A stretch of 36,828 nt of DNA from Caballeronia udeis. Its GTDB lineage: Bacteria > Pseudomonadota > Gammaproteobacteria > Burkholderiales > Burkholderiaceae. Under the pieces are notes generated by a model. The model saw only the letters and a list, made by a program, of their open reading frames with translations, searched no databases and was not told the origin of the DNA. Numbering within the stretch: position 1 is the stretch's first letter; each line of letters begins with the position of its first letter. Made by a program: the position numbers and the translations under genes. The stretch lies in NCBI RefSeq assembly GCF_001544555.2, contig NZ_FCOK02000091.1, positions 1-36,828 on the forward strand, written 5' to 3'. Below, piece after piece: positions 25,621 through 33,567 of this stretch.

Positions 25621-26616
25621 TTAAGAGATCGCCTGGATGAACAAATGAGGATCGACATTCCCTCCAGACGCGATGACTAGTGCCTGTCTGCCTCGGAGCA
25701 TTGAGGGATTTGCAAGGAGCGCGGCAATGGCGATAGCCCCGCCCGGCTCAACCACGACGCGGAATTCTTCAAACAGAAGGCGCATCGCGTTCAATACGGT
25801 GCGATCGTCGGCCGTAACGACACCGCTCAGCCGACGCTGATTAATTGAGAAAGGGAGCACTGCGGGTGTCGATGCGAGGAGGGCATCGCAGATGGAAGTG
25901 GCCGTTGGCTGGTTCACCTCTCGCGTGCCGGATTCAAGCGAGCGTCGCGTGTCATCGCAGTTTTCAGGTTCTGCAGCCCATACCTCTGCAGTCGAATTGA
26001 TGGCTTCGGCTGCGAGACCTGTGCCTGCAGCGAGTCCACCACCGCCGCAAGGAACGATAATCACTTGGGTAGTGTTCGCAGGAAGAGCATTCAGTGCCTC
26101 AAATGCGGCAGTTCCCTGGCCGGCGATGACATGCGGGTGATCTCCTGGAGGGATAAGGGCGTACCCTCCCGAAGCCCCGAGTCGCGCGGCGATTCCTTCG
26201 CGACTTTCCGTCTTCCGATCGTACAGGACAACCGTGGCTCCTTGATTGCGTGCTTTCTCCACCTTTACATGGGGTGCATCAGAGGGCATCACCACCGTTA
26301 CCGGGATATTGAGGATCTTGCCCACGGTGGCGATAGCCTGGCCATGGTTACCTGTCGAGTATGCGAGAACGCCCTGCGGATAGCGGGTGCGCTCAAGGCG
26401 GGACATACTGTTGTATGCACCGCGGAACTTGAAGGCGCCAGTGCGTTGGAGACTCTCCAACTTTACAAAAACCGTTCCGCCGACGAGTGCGTTCAGGCGA
26501 TCCGACTGCAGGAGCGGTGTCTGGATTGCGACATTGCGCAGTCGCTCGGCGGCATCGATCACATCAGACGGAACAGGCAAGATGAAGTCTGTCAATTCAG
26601 AGGTTTGTGCTGTCAT
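25621..26616 (-). CDS. PLP-dependent serine/threonine dehydratase-like ammonia-lyase
   Basis: A 331-aa fold-type II PLP enzyme that eliminates water and ammonia from a beta-hydroxy amino acid, giving a keto acid. K63 in GAFKFRGAYN is the Schiff-base lysine, and CGGGGLAAG is the phosphate-binding glycine loop. There is no C-terminal ACT domain, so it is the catabolic type rather than biosynthetic IlvA. Threo-3-hydroxyaspartate ammonia-lyase and serine racemase share this architecture. ATG 26616 is chosen over a TTG two codons earlier. It is the last gene of a minus-strand operon with an acidic-amino-acid-type ABC transporter, 76 bases after the ATPase, so its substrate is probably what the transporter imports. 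Confidence 0.88.
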   Translation of the reverse strand: MTAQTSELTDFILPVPSDVIDAAERLRNVAIQTPLLQSDRLNALVGGTVFVKLESLQRTGAFKFRGAYNSMSRLERTRYPQGVLAYSTGNHGQAIATVGKILNIPVTVVMPSDAPHVKVEKARNQGATVVLYDRKTESREGIAARLGASGGYALIPPGDHPHVIAGQGTAAFEALNALPANTTQVIIVPCGGGGLAAGTGLAAEAINSTAEVWAAEPENCDDTRRSLESGTREVNQPTATSICDALLASTPAVLPFSINQRRLSGVVTADDRTVLNAMRLLFEEFRVVVEPGGAIAIAALLANPSMLRGRQALVIASGGNVDPHLFIQAIS

Positions 26617-26692
26617 GGTCAAGGCGGCGTCAAGTCAATGGGTCAGTGGGTCAGTGGCGATAGTTGTACCGCACGGGATACCCGGGCAAGCA

Positions 26693-27421
26693 TCAGTCGT
26701 GCAGAACCTTTGAAAGAAAGTCCTTTGCCCTGTCCGAATGGGGCATGTCGAAGAACTGCTGCGTGGGTACATCTTCAACAATGCGGCCGCGATCCATAAA
26801 GATCACGCGGTTCGAGACCCGACGTGCAAAGCCCATCTCGTGCGTGACGATGACCATGGTCATGCCTTCGCGGGCGAGTCCCGCCATGAGGTCCAGAACC
26901 TCACTAACCATCTCAGGGTCGAGGGCCGACGTTGGTTCGTCAAAGAGTATCGCTGCCGGGTCCATGCTCAGTGCCCGGGCAATGGCCACACGTTGCTGCT
27001 GTCCGCCGGAAAGCGCCCCGGGGTATTTGGCTGCCTGATTACTCAATCCCACTCGCGCAAGCAGTTTCATCGCTTTGTGGGCCGCCTCGTCCCTGCCTCT
27101 CCCGAGCACTTTTATCTGTCCGAGTAGCAGATTTTCGAGAATTGACAGATGGGGAAAGAGCTCGAAATGCTGGAACACCATCCCAACCTTGGCCCGCAAC
27201 TTTGGAAGACTTGTTTCCTTGGCCCCGACTTCAACGCCATCGAGAAAGATTTGCCCATTGCCGTACGGCTCAAGAGCGTTAATACATTTGATCAAAGTCG
27301 ATTTTCCGGATCCCGAGGGACCACAAACGACTACGACTTCGCCCTCCTCGATCGTGGTAGAGCAGTCGTCGAGAACCTTGAAATTTCCATATTGTTTTGA
27401 AACGTGTTCGATGCGGATCAT
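26693..27421 (-). CDS. Amino-acid ABC transporter ATP-binding subunit (GlnQ/GltL-like)
   Basis: A 242-aa cytoplasmic ATPase with Walker A GPSGSGKST, Q-loop VFQHFELFPH, signature LSGGQQQR, Walker B ILFDEPTSALDPE and switch His in IVTHEMGFA. The length and motifs match GlnQ/GltL exactly. It lies 18 bases after the permease and before the ammonia-lyase in the same operon. It is a different subtype from the HisP-like ATPase at 9159, so the two transporters are not recent duplicates. Confidence 0.94.
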   Translation of the reverse strand: MIRIEHVSKQYGNFKVLDDCSTTIEEGEVVVVCGPSGSGKSTLIKCINALEPYGNGQIFLDGVEVGAKETSLPKLRAKVGMVFQHFELFPHLSILENLLLGQIKVLGRGRDEAAHKAMKLLARVGLSNQAAKYPGALSGGQQQRVAIARALSMDPAAILFDEPTSALDPEMVSEVLDLMAGLAREGMTMVIVTHEMGFARRVSNRVIFMDRGRIVEDVPTQQFFDMPHSDRAKDFLSKVLHD

Positions 27422-27439
27422 GACGTGGTGGCTCCTTCC

Positions 27440-28126
27440 TCAATGAGTGGCGAGACGATGTTGAAGTCGACGCACGCCCTTGGTACACAGAAAACATGTG
27501 ATGAAGTAGACCAAGGCCACGAACACGTACATCTCAACAATGCTGTTTTGTTGCTGCGCAATTTGCGTGGCAGCGCCGACAAAGTCGGTTAGCGAGAGTA
27601 CATAGACGAGAGAGACATCCTGAAACAGCACGATCGCTTGCAGGATCAGAATCGGTGCCGTATGCCGGACAGCTTGAGGCAATATCACGGACGCGAGGAC
27701 CTGGGCGCCATTCAAGCCGAGTGCACGTGCAGCTGATGCCTGTCCGTTCGGGACCGCCAGCACGCCGGCCCGGATGATTTCGCAGTAGTAGCAGGCTTCG
27801 AAGAGGCTGAAAGTCACGAAGGCCGACACGTAAGCATTCACCTGCACGGGATTAGCGGAGCCCACCACCCAGGCTACGACGTACGGACTGAGGAAGTAGA
27901 CCCAGAATATGACGAGGATCAACGGAATCGAGCGGACCAGATTCACGTAGCTCGCAACCAAGGTCTGTGCCCATCGTGGTCCGTACAGGCGAATCACAGC
28001 GAGGACCGTGCCCAGGACGAAGCCCGTCAGGGCGCACAGGACTGTCAGTTCGACCGTCAGGCTAAATCCGTCGATGATGAGATACGACAGGTTGGATGTA
28101 ATAGCGCTGAAATTCATGTGATTCAT
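27440..28126 (-). CDS. Amino-acid ABC transporter permease (GltK-like)
   Basis: A 228-aa inner-membrane permease with NLVRSIPLILVIFWVYFLSP near the middle and the EAA loop VPNGQASAARALGLNG, followed by ILPQAVRHTAPILILQ. Its ATG overlaps the upstream permease stop by four bases (ATGA), giving translational coupling and matching the GltJ/GltK pairing. Confidence 0.92.
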   Translation of the reverse strand: MNHMNFSAITSNLSYLIIDGFSLTVELTVLCALTGFVLGTVLAVIRLYGPRWAQTLVASYVNLVRSIPLILVIFWVYFLSPYVVAWVVGSANPVQVNAYVSAFVTFSLFEACYYCEIIRAGVLAVPNGQASAARALGLNGAQVLASVILPQAVRHTAPILILQAIVLFQDVSLVYVLSLTDFVGAATQIAQQQNSIVEMYVFVALVYFITCFLCTKGVRRLQHRLATH

Positions 28127-28881
28127 GGCAAGACTTCCTGGACCGGCAGTGAGCGTGTGGCTTGCTCCTTACGATTTTTTCTTCCGACAGCGAAAACCCG
28201 GATCGTCCCGATGAGGACCAGATTTATCAACAGGTATCCTGCGGTCGCCGCTGAAAACGCTTCAAAGGTGTGAAATGTCGTTTCCTGCATTTCTCTTGCC
28301 CGAGCCGTCAATTCCATTAGTCCAATAGTCATGCCGATGGACGTGTTCTTGACCAGGTTTACCAATTCAGAGGTCAGAGGCGGAATCATCAAGCGGAATG
28401 CCTGAGGCAGGATGATCAGGCGGAAGACCTCGGCTCTCGTCAATCCGAGTGCGAGACCAGCCATGAGTTGCCCTTTGGGCATTGCCGTGATGGCCGCACG
28501 CGTCTGCTCGGCTACACGCGCCGCTGTATACAAGCCGATCGATATCGACGCGGTGACGAACGATCCGTATTCGAGGGCTTTTATCCACGTTCCCAGTGCA
28601 CTGGGCAAAAGCTCAGGGACCACGAAGTACCAGATGAATATCTGGACAAGAAGCGGGATGTCTCGGAATAATTCAACGTAGACTGCTCCCGCACGTTGCC
28701 TTAAGCGATTCGTTGATACCCGCAGCAAGCCAACAGTGACGCCCTCGAACAGAGCAATGACAGCCGAAACCAGCGCTGTCGCGACAGTCCAGCCAGCGCC
28801 GCAGAGAAGGTTGTGGGCGTATGTTGAAATGCCGTCGCTGGAAACGTCATAGAAGGCGCTCCAACTCCACTGATAATTCAT
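28123..28881 (-). CDS. Amino-acid ABC transporter permease (GltJ-like)
   Basis: A 252-aa inner-membrane permease. ATG 28881 (NYQWSWSAFYD, with GGAG seven bases upstream) mirrors the GltJ N-terminus; the frame is open to 28929. ELFRDIPLLVQIFIWYFVVPE and the EAA loop MPKGQLMAGLALGLTR are visible, with NTSIGMTIGLMELTARA after it, the typical GltJ pattern. It follows the binding-protein gene. Confidence 0.92.
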   Translation of the reverse strand: MNYQWSWSAFYDVSSDGISTYAHNLLCGAGWTVATALVSAVIALFEGVTVGLLRVSTNRLRQRAGAVYVELFRDIPLLVQIFIWYFVVPELLPSALGTWIKALEYGSFVTASISIGLYTAARVAEQTRAAITAMPKGQLMAGLALGLTRAEVFRLIILPQAFRLMIPPLTSELVNLVKNTSIGMTIGLMELTARAREMQETTFHTFEAFSAATAGYLLINLVLIGTIRVFAVGRKNRKEQATRSLPVQEVLP

Positions 28882-28963
28882 GTCTACTCCACTTGAGTGG
28901 TTGACTGGCGACTTTCGGTCGCCAGTCAACGATTCCTGGATAACGAGCTAACAGGTCCGCTCA

Positions 28964-29857
28964 TTAACCCGGGATCGCATCCACCTGAAATATTTGTTGT
29001 ACTGACTGATTGAGAGGCATCCCGATCTGGGAAAACCATTTCGAGTACAGTTCGGTAGCGCGGCCCGATCTGAAATTCTCAGCCAGGGTTGCGTTGATGA
29101 CGTTCAACAGGGCAGAGTTGTTCGGCGCCACAACGATTCCGTAGGGCAGGTACGAAAGCGATCTGCCGCTAACACGAAAAGCGTTCGCGTCATTTGCGCG
29201 CTTCTTCAATCCGTACAGGATCACGTTGTCCGACATATAGGCATCGGCGCGGCCGGTGCTGACTGTCAGGAAGCCCTCAGCCTGGTCCTTGACAAGGACG
29301 AAGCGGATATTCAGTTTCTTTTGTGCATTAAGCGACTGCGCAAGGGCTGCATTTGTTGACCCGGCAGGGACCGCCAGCGCTTTTCCGGCGAGGTCTTCAA
29401 ACTCCTTGATCTTCGAATCGGCTTTGACCAGAAGTTGGTCCGCTGCTGCAGCTGTAACGAATGAAAAATCGACCTGGGCTGCCCGCTTCAGCGTATGAAC
29501 TGTCGAACCGCACTCCATATCGATGCTGCCGTTTTGCAACAGAGGAATGATTGTGCTCAGATCGACTGGCACAAAACGCACCTTCAGATCCGGACGGCCA
29601 AGTTGCCGCTTGAGCGAATCCACTACTGCCAGACAAAGGTCGATCGTGTATCCGGTGGGCTTCTGATTCGCGTCGAGGTAGGAGAAGGGGATACTCGACT
29701 GCCGGTAGCCGATTACCACCTCATCGTGGGCCTTGATGCGGGCCATGGCGGAATCTGCGGTCTGGGCACTGGCCGGCATAATTCCGAAGAGAGAAAGCAT
29801 GCACGCAGTGCCAACGATACGGGCCCAGCGGATTGAGAGTGCGGAACGACGGTTCAT
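28964..29857 (-). CDS. Acidic amino-acid-type ABC binding protein (GltI-like)
   Basis: A 297-aa periplasmic solute-binding protein. ATG 29857 follows AGGAGATAAC; the upstream open frame is not family-like. The first 32 residues are a signal peptide (two Arg, hydrophobic core, cleavage near ASAQ). The mature part starts VIGYRQSSIPFSYLD and continues with VPVDLSTIIPLLQNGSIDMECGSTVHTLKR, matching glutamate/aspartate-binding GltI. This points to acidic or related polar amino acids as ligand. It lies 11 bases after the HAD gene and about 80 bases before the permease. Confidence 0.92.
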   Translation of the reverse strand: MNRRSALSIRWARIVGTACMLSLFGIMPASAQTADSAMARIKAHDEVVIGYRQSSIPFSYLDANQKPTGYTIDLCLAVVDSLKRQLGRPDLKVRFVPVDLSTIIPLLQNGSIDMECGSTVHTLKRAAQVDFSFVTAAAADQLLVKADSKIKEFEDLAGKALAVPAGSTNAALAQSLNAQKKLNIRFVLVKDQAEGFLTVSTGRADAYMSDNVILYGLKKRANDANAFRVSGRSLSYLPYGIVVAPNNSALLNVINATLAENFRSGRATELYSKWFSQIGMPLNQSVQQIFQVDAIPG

Positions 29858-29868
29858 GGCGTTATCTC

Positions 29869-30603
29869 CTAGTTCCCAGTGGAAATGGAGAGCTGGGCGC
29901 GATGATGCGCAGCGAGTTCCTGGAGCGTGTCGAAGATGATGTCGGGTATTGCGCCCTTCGCGTCTTCCGGACGCGACCCCAAACTCCGACCTGGCCGTTT
30001 GATCCATGCGCAATAGATCCCGAGGTCGTTGGCTGGAATGACGTCCGCGCGCAGGCTTTGACCGACGTGCAGGATCTCGCTACGACTGATTCCCAGGTCC
30101 TCGAAGCTCTTGAATGCCGCGTGAAAATGATTGTGGTCAGGCTTGTAGGCCGCGACGCTTTCAGCGGTGGCAATTACGTCGGCACTCAGATCGAGTTTTC
30201 GCGTCGAGAACGAAAGCGAGTCGTTGTCGATGTTGCTCAGCAGGCCAATCTTGAAGTGCGCGTGCAGGTACGCGAGCGCTTCTTTCGCATCCGGGAAGGC
30301 GGGCCACAACATGACTGCATTGGCAAACACTTCGCGCTCCGCGTCGTTTGTCGGGATGCTGTAGCGCTCGCAGAACTCGTTATATGCCCGACGGAGCACT
30401 TCCGGGTAGGGGAGTGCCGGACGGACGCGCTGAAGTTGCGCCCGGGCGCGGTCGAACTCTAGCAGCAGCTGTTCGCGTGAGAGTTCGACGTGATACTGGT
30501 CGGCAACGCTCTGGAACATCGAGATGATCGATGGTTCCCAGTCAATTAGGGTCCCATACACGTCAAACGTCAGGGCTTTGAATTTGGTCAGGTCAAGTGC
30601 CAT
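29869..30603 (-). CDS. HAD-superfamily hydrolase, type II haloacid dehalogenase-like
   Basis: A 244-aa cytosolic HAD protein, first gene of the operon. Motif I FDVYGTLIDWE (nucleophile D14), motif II LLSNIDND, motif III Lys in AAYKPDHNHF and motif IV HVGQSLRADVIPAN are present. The N-terminal half looks like L-2-haloacid dehalogenase, but the S-x-N of true dehalogenases (SSNAWD) is replaced by GQSLRAD, so phosphatase or phosphonatase-like activity is equally likely. GGAGCTAAGC precedes ATG 30603; the frame is open to 30615. Its association with amino-acid uptake and an ammonia-lyase is unusual. The substrate is unknown. Confidence 0.85.
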   Translation of the reverse strand: MALDLTKFKALTFDVYGTLIDWEPSIISMFQSVADQYHVELSREQLLLEFDRARAQLQRVRPALPYPEVLRRAYNEFCERYSIPTNDAEREVFANAVMLWPAFPDAKEALAYLHAHFKIGLLSNIDNDSLSFSTRKLDLSADVIATAESVAAYKPDHNHFHAAFKSFEDLGISRSEILHVGQSLRADVIPANDLGIYCAWIKRPGRSLGSRPEDAKGAIPDIIFDTLQELAAHHRAQLSISTGN

Positions 30604-30618
30604 GCTTAGCTCCATTAA

Positions 30619-30642
30619 TTATCGATAATCGGTAATCGATAA
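30619..30642. promoter_or_regulatory. Perfect 8-bp inverted repeat, probable GntR operator
   Basis: TTATCGAT (30619-30626) and ATCGATAA (30635-30642) flank AATCGGTA. The segment also reads as heptad-like direct repeats (TATCGAT, AATCGGT, AATCGAT, AACGGTA) and includes the self-complementary TTATCGATAA. It lies between the HAD operon start and the GntR gene, 15 bases above the HAD ATG, so it probably represses the operon and perhaps the regulator. Confidence 0.65.
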
Positions 30643-30712
30643 CGGTAAACTAACGTTGGTCACAATTTGTGTCAACATAGGGACGTCGTCATTTTTGCTA
30701 CGTGAAAACCCT

Positions 30713-31390
30713 ATGGAACAACTTACTTCGCTCGCTCAGTCTTTCCAGGAAAAGCGACAGCCCATTTCCAGCGTTGTCGCCGATGCGCTGCGTGAAGCAA
30801 TTTTTCGCGCTGTGCTGAAACAGGGCGAATCCCTGCGGCAAGACGCTGTCGCCAAGCAGTTCGGCGTGAGTCAGGTAACCGTGCGGGAGGCGTTCCGATT
30901 GCTGGCGGAGGAAGGAATTGTCGAAATCGTCCCACGGCGTGGTGCCGTGGTTGCGTCGCTCTCGCTGGCGGATGTGGAAGAGATAGTCGAGCTACGTATT
31001 GCGCTCGAGACCATGCTGGTCGCACGGGCAATTCCGCGCCTCGACGACGGGGATTTCACTGCGGTGGATAAAATCGTACGGAAGCTTGATAAGACCCGCA
31101 CGATGGATGAGCAGCTCGCCCTGAACGTGGACTTCCACTCACGTCTATACGCGAAGGCTGAGAGACCACGCACGTTGGCGACGCTGGAGAAGCTACGGCT
31201 CGCGTTCGAACCGTACCTGCGTTTGTTGTGGGCCAGATCCGACTACAAATCCCATTCCCAGGATGATCACCGAGAGATAGTTTCGCTTTGTAAGGAGCAC
31301 AACATAAAGGGCGCGCAGGATGTCCTGTCGAGCCATATCGCAAATACAGGTCGTGAAATCATGTATCTGCTGCGTGAAGACCAACCGTAA
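30713..31390 (+). CDS. GntR-family regulator, FadR-type with FCD domain
   Basis: A 225-aa cytosolic regulator. ATG 30713 (MEQLTSLAQS) is preferred on family length; the frame is open to 30656. The winged helix (residues about 15-75) contains VADALREAIF, FGVSQVTVREAFRLLAEEG and VPRRGAVV. The C-terminal FCD domain has ELRIALE, then DFHSRLYAKA and DDHREIVSL, with His and Asp residues that usually bind a metal and carboxylate ligand. It is divergent from the HAD/ABC/ammonia-lyase operon and is its obvious regulator. Confidence 0.92.
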   Translation: MEQLTSLAQSFQEKRQPISSVVADALREAIFRAVLKQGESLRQDAVAKQFGVSQVTVREAFRLLAEEGIVEIVPRRGAVVASLSLADVEEIVELRIALETMLVARAIPRLDDGDFTAVDKIVRKLDKTRTMDEQLALNVDFHSRLYAKAERPRTLATLEKLRLAFEPYLRLLWARSDYKSHSQDDHREIVSLCKEHNIKGAQDVLSSHIANTGREIMYLLREDQP

Positions 31391-31967
31391 GCTCACGTGG
31401 TGAATTAATGCGACCATCGTGGGCCGCTGCTCAAGCGACCAATGAAGGAAGACGATTAAGCAATACAAGCAGCTTGCCAAGAGGGGATCGCACGTGCTCG
31501 ATGGAAACAACAACCACGTCTTCCAGAGACTTAAAACCGATGCGCAGCGCAAAGGCGGATGGCAACTTGGCGGGCTGTAGACGATAGCGATATCTGCGTA
31601 ATTGGCGCAACGGCAGACTTGCTGTTTGAATCGGTTCCAGACGCATGTTGATGTGCCGCGGCGGAGCTAAAGTCGGAACGGGTGTACGGGGGATTTGAGG
31701 CGAGAGATTGAAGGTGGAGACCTGTCGCCGACTCAGCCGTCGTGCCGCCAGATTTCGATCCGATCTTCGACGAGTGATTTCAGGAAGTTGGCTCGACGAC
31801 TGGCGAATAGATAAGCGTTGAGTGGATGCGCCGCTTCGAACACCGCGACAACGCGAGCGAACACTATATCGAAACGCGCCCCCGTGTTGTTAGATAGACC
31901 GGATACTCTCAAGACCGTTACAACCGTTCAATACGCCTTCGCTGGGCGTATACAACGCAGCATCAGT
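31391..31967. other. Stretch without a recognised gene
   Basis: No complete gene is seen. On the minus strand near 31735-31865 about 43 codons read VFARVVAVFEAAHPLNAYLF and ANFLKSLVEDRIEIWRHDG before a stop, which looks like the end of a real protein but has no family I recognise. A 71-codon minus frame at 31431-31646 is Arg/Leu-rich and unassigned. The region is probably decayed. Confidence 0.35.
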
Positions 31968-32216
31968 TTATTCTTTATACCAGCGGCAACGCAAGCCAAG
32001 GCCATCCACGTTTGTCCATCTAGCTACTAATGGTTGACCAGAACTAGGCTCGGTGACGGTAGTTTCCTCTGACTCATTTAGCACAACTGTCGACTTCGTA
32101 GGGCTTGCGCCACCTGTAGGAGCGTGGGCAATGCGACGCTCCTTAGGTTCCATGCGATTTGGGTGGGTATGATCGTTAAACACAGCACGGTGTTTGCCTA
32201 AAAGGAAGTGTGACAT
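31968..32216 (-). CDS. Small hypothetical protein (82 aa)
   Basis: A short open frame starting ATG 32216 after GGGAGG with a 4-base spacer, a strong ribosome-binding site. The protein is hydrophilic in the middle (Ser/Thr/Glu-rich, residues about 38-58) and ends with WTNVDGLGLRCRWYKE, rich in Trp and basic residues. There is no signal peptide, membrane helix or known motif, and I do not recognise it. Flanking DNA is AT-richer and gene-poor, so it could be a recently acquired orphan or a chance frame. Confidence 0.42.
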   Translation of the reverse strand: MSHFLLGKHRAVFNDHTHPNRMEPKERRIAHAPTGGASPTKSTVVLNESEETTVTEPSSGQPLVARWTNVDGLGLRCRWYKE

Positions 32217-32868
32217 CGAACCTCCCGGTTCGGAAGAGTGCGCCTAAGTACAGCTAGTAACCGCATTCTTGTGGTTGCCGCTAATACCGAGTCGCGTAGT
32301 TTCGTTAGCTACGTCTCCATAACAGTTGCGACCGCTTGGTTATTCCAAACGGGTTGATGGTGTTTTCCGACTTCGAGCTATCTCTACGCTTGTTGATCGA
32401 ATCGATCACGTTTGATCTGCTTGTTATCGTGCTGCGATCTTAAAGAGAACGGTAGCGTTCCTGTCCGATTCTAGATGTTCCAGGAAAAATCTATACGGAA
32501 GTGACATCTACCGCACTTGTTGTCCTATCAGATCTCATGGATGGCCGTTTTTTTGTATGAAATCGGTCCACCGTTTATCTATTTTTAATTAAAATAACTA
32601 AATAATAGCATCCCTAAATACTATGACCGATTGCCATAAATTACGATACGAATGAAATTGACTTTCTGTTTGTTCTCTTAAGAAAAACTGGCTGCGAACA
32701 CCCGTTTCCGTCATCCGCTGATCACTTTGAATAAAAAGCTGCTTCGCGCGTTCTGGGTAGGAGAGTGCGCTGCCTGATGCAGTCGCTCCGAACGTTCGAT
32801 ACGCCGTTCGGCAAATTCCATGCTATTGCGCGGCCCCACAGCACGCAGTTTTCCAAAGGGAAAATTGA
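32217..32868. other. AT-rich stretch without a recognised gene
   Basis: A 650-base gap whose central part (about 32560-32690) is markedly AT-rich, with the 12-base palindrome TTTTAATTAAAA at 32583-32594. No gene is recognised; a 62-codon minus frame at 32722-32910 lacks family resemblance. It is probably foreign or regulatory DNA. Confidence 0.4.
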
Positions 32869-33045
32869 ATGAGCGTTCTCGTTACTCTGACTGTGATTGG
32901 CGCGTGACATGAGGTCGTGCTTGAAGGCGAACGCGCGACCCTGCTTGACCTATCGCGTGAGCGCCTTGACCTCACAGGAACCAAGAAAGGCTGTGATCAA
33001 TGCGGCGCTTGCGCGGTGCTCGTCGGCCAACGCCGAGGTGGTGCA
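32869..33045 (+). pseudogene. (2Fe-2S) subunit of a xanthine dehydrogenase-family enzyme, N-terminal remnant
   Basis: From ATG 32869 the frame reads MSVLVTLTVIGA, a TGA stop at 32905-32907, then HEVVLEGERATLLDLSRERL and DLTGTKKGCDQCGACAVLVGQRR. This is the N-terminal ferredoxin domain of molybdopterin dehydrogenases (YagT/PaoA type). Three lesions are visible: the stop, a two-residue deletion inside the CDxGxCGxC cluster motif (here CDQCGAC), and loss of everything after about residue 55. It cannot make a working Fe-S subunit. The other two subunits are absent. Confidence 0.75.
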
Positions 33046-33064
33046 ACCGAAGCACGACTGCCAC

Positions 33065-33257
33065 CGACGATTTCGAACACGATGATCCGTTCCGATACTC
33101 CAATTTTCCGAGCGGCGAGGCCAATACCTTGACCGCTGCGCATTGTGTCGAACATGTCATCTATCAGTGTCTGGAGTTTTGCCGTCCAAAACGTGGTGAC
33201 CGGGCTCGCGGTTTCGCGAAGAAGGGGCGAAGTCGGTGGCAAGAACTCTCGCTTCAT
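33065..33257 (-). pseudogene. def: Peptide deformylase N-terminal fragment
   Basis: On the minus strand from ATG 33257, about 64 codons match a peptide deformylase N-terminus: LLRETASPVTTF, then LQTLIDDMFDTMRSGQGIGL and AARKIGVSERIIVFE. Motif I, normally GxGLAAPQIG, is altered to GIGLAARKIG, and motifs II (EGCLS) and III (HExDH) are missing because the fragment stops at the junction with the Fe-S remnant. It is a dead piece fused head-to-head with it. Confidence 0.72.
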
Positions 33258-33567
33258 ATTTACTCAAGGCAGGTGAATGCGCTGTTGTCGGTTATCACGT
33301 GGGCGGCGTTCGTCGGGCGTCGCCGCCACACCGCGCATTGCGCTGAAGCGCGCCTGCGAGCTGTCTTTCGAATGCGGATTACCTGTCAATTCCGACACGA
33401 GCGGGTAACAGCGGACCGTGATGGTCCAGATCGAATACATGTTGTCTTCGCCGTGCCACGAGCGCGGCGAATCACAAGTTGGAACGGCGCATCACCTACT
33501 AGCCCGCTTGCGTTTGGGAGGCAGTATCCCTGGCGTTTTTCCCGCCACCTTGGTGGGCAACAACAGG
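33258..33567. other. Stretch between deformylase fragment and DUF3050 gene
   Basis: About 310 bases with no gene I recognise. Open frames run through it on both strands without ribosome-binding sites or family motifs; it is probably decayed coding DNA. Confidence 0.35.

Noticed and set aside
25621..30603. Ectoine/hydroxyectoine utilisation operon
   Set aside because: An amino-acid ABC transporter next to a threonine-dehydratase-like enzyme recalls ehu/eut loci, but no ectoine hydrolase, deacetylase or MocR-type EnuR is present.
29869..30603. Bona fide L-2-haloacid dehalogenase
   Set aside because: Motif IV lacks the S-x-N-x-x-D residues of characterised dehalogenases, so only the superfamily is called.
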